Positions 11,688 through 12,479 of a DNA stretch of 12,479 nt are shown here, in pieces; position 1 is the stretch's first letter; each line of letters begins with the position of its first letter. Under the pieces are notes generated by a model. It did no database searches, was not told where the DNA came from, and saw nothing but the letters and a program-made list of their open reading frames with translations. The DNA lies in contig PMYM01000146.1 in NCBI GenBank assembly GCA_003171235.1, forward strand, positions 3,267-15,745, given 5' to 3'. The stretch comes from Phycisphaerales bacterium. Lineage in GTDB: Bacteria > Planctomycetota > Phycisphaerae > SM23-33. The position numbers were made by a program, and so were the translations under genes.

Positions 11688-12479
11688 CTACCGCGTTTTC
11701 CACGGCGGCTTTTCGGGCAGGTGGGCGCCGAACTCGCTGATGAGTTTCTCCTCGCGGGCGCCGGCGTACCGGCCGGAAAGGAACAGGTCGGCGTCCTTGT
11801 CCAGGAAGTTCTTCCAGCTTTGGGGTTCGTCGCCGGGATTGATGGGGTAGAAGAGTACCTGGTTTGTGCGGGCGGCCTTGAGGTCGCCGTTGGCGTCGCC
11901 CACCATGAGGATGTTTTGGCTCTTGTACTTGCCGTCGGCGGCGTATTTGATGTGTTCGGCCTTGGTGCCCATCTCCTGGCCGCAGATGAGCCCGGCGTAA
12001 CGGGCGAGGTCGTGCTCTTCCCACTCGCGATGGAGGGCCTCGCCGGGCGTGGCCGAGACCACCACGATGTCGGCCACGGGAAAGAGCTTCTGCAGGCTCT
12101 CTCGCACATGCGGGAAGGGCGGCACGCCGCGGACGATCTTGGCCACGTCGGCATTGACGGCCGCGGACCAGTCCAGCGCCCGCTTGAGCACGCCGTCGCC
12201 GCAAGCTTTTACCTTCTCGGCCAGGGCGGGGTTGCCCAGGCGCGTTTCCTGCTTGATCCAGGCCCGCAGGGGCTCGATGTCGGGCAGCTTGTAGCCGCGT
12301 TCGGTGGCCTCGGGCCGCTCGGCCAGCAGCTCCAGCACCATCACCAGGGCGGGAAAGCGGTTGATGCCGCGCCACTTGCCGTAGAGGTTGACGAACTCGG
12401 CCGTCTCGCGCGCCATCTTGCTGACGGCCTGAAGGTCCCAGTAATTAACGATGTTGGGGATGAAGCACTCCTTGTGCTT
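11688..12479 (-). CDS. HAD-family hydrolase, 5' end beyond the window
   Basis: 263 codons visible. The frame is open without interruption to position 12479, and the residues before the ATG at 12416 (KECFIPNIVNYWDLQAVSK) are clearly coding, so that ATG is internal and the real start lies outside. Counting from it, HAD motif II is VVVSATPGEAL (S121), motif III is K152 in GTKAEH, and motif IV is MVGDANGDLKAA (171-182, D174 and D178). Motif I (DxD, the nucleophile) is not in the window. A long helical cap (about 1-110) precedes motif II, with NRFPALVMVLELLAERPEA (19-37) and IVRGVPPFPHVRESL (94-108). The substrate is unknown; members of this fold are mostly phosphatases. The gene ends in a strong intrinsic terminator and is convergent with the exported-protein gene. 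Confidence 0.85.
   Translation of the reverse strand, partial: KHKECFIPNIVNYWDLQAVSKMARETAEFVNLYGKWRGINRFPALVMVLELLAERPEATERGYKLPDIEPLRAWIKQETRLGNPALAEKVKACGDGVLKRALDWSAAVNADVAKIVRGVPPFPHVRESLQKLFPVADIVVVSATPGEALHREWEEHDLARYAGLICGQEMGTKAEHIKYAADGKYKSQNILMVGDANGDLKAARTNQVLFYPINPGDEPQSWKNFLDKDADLFLSGRYAGAREEKLISEFGAHLPEKPPWKTR

Noticed and set aside
11252..11740. Plus-strand frame overlapping the end of the exported-protein gene, as sign of a frameshift
   Set aside because: The Pro/Ala-rich tail of the main frame is a normal low-complexity end and the alternative frame shows no domain; it also runs through the terminator of the convergent gene.
1..12479. CRISPR array, tRNA or rRNA genes, phage or toxin-antitoxin modules
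   Set aside because: Looked for on both strands; no regularly spaced direct repeats, cloverleaf, rRNA-like segment or such gene pairs were seen.

Overview
The window is GC-rich (C/G-ending codons dominate in most genes) and reads as bacterial chromosome, most likely from the Planctomycetota or a nearby PVC lineage, possibly anaerobic. The clues are the electron-bifurcating NfnAB pair, an IS200-like Y1 transposase framed by REP-like palindromes, an ECF sigma operon ending in a membrane protein with a GspG-like C-terminus, and 7-bp tandem repeats next to stop codons. The lineage is an inference from gene style; no rRNA gene or marker is present.

Layout. (1) Positions 1-2144, minus strand: a branched-chain amino acid operon. 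From the promoter side it holds a consensus promoter (2116-2144), a 31-codon leader ORF rich in Leu/Val/Ile (2003-2098), a leader with several possible hairpins, ilvB (163-1878) and the first 24 codons of ilvN (running off at position 1). (2) Positions 2285-2934: a compact mobile element, a Y1/HUH transposase gene on the minus strand between two ~97-bp inverted REP-like arms. (3) Positions 3057-5308, minus strand: nfnB and nfnA overlapping by one base, behind a 175-bp leader with competing hairpins. (4) Positions 5484-7323, minus strand: a lipoprotein of alpha/beta-hydrolase type whose nucleophile motif is altered, followed 7 bp later by an aldo/keto-reductase-like TIM-barrel protein. A good promoter lies at 7340-7368. 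(5) Positions 7495-10015, plus strand: ECF sigma factor, a small single-pass membrane protein that is probably its anti-sigma partner, and a 531-aa membrane protein, all tightly packed. (6) Positions 10016-10436: noncoding, with one hairpin and a promoter. (7) Positions 10437-11522, plus strand: an exported protein that may have a LolA-like fold. (8) Positions 11602-12479, minus strand: a HAD-family hydrolase whose 5' end is cut by the window, with a strong intrinsic terminator downstream.

How the parts fit. IlvB and IlvN form acetohydroxyacid synthase, the first shared step of valine, leucine and isoleucine synthesis, and the BCAA-rich leader ORF suggests attenuation of that operon. NfnA and NfnB form the NADH-dependent reduced ferredoxin:NADP+ oxidoreductase, which balances NADH, NADPH and ferredoxin pools and so supplies biosynthetic NADPH. 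The ECF operon looks like a self-contained envelope-sensing regulatory unit. The most interesting unannotated signal is the ilvB leader. Next come the REP-framed transposase, the nfnA leader and the hydrolase with Glu where the catalytic Ser should be.
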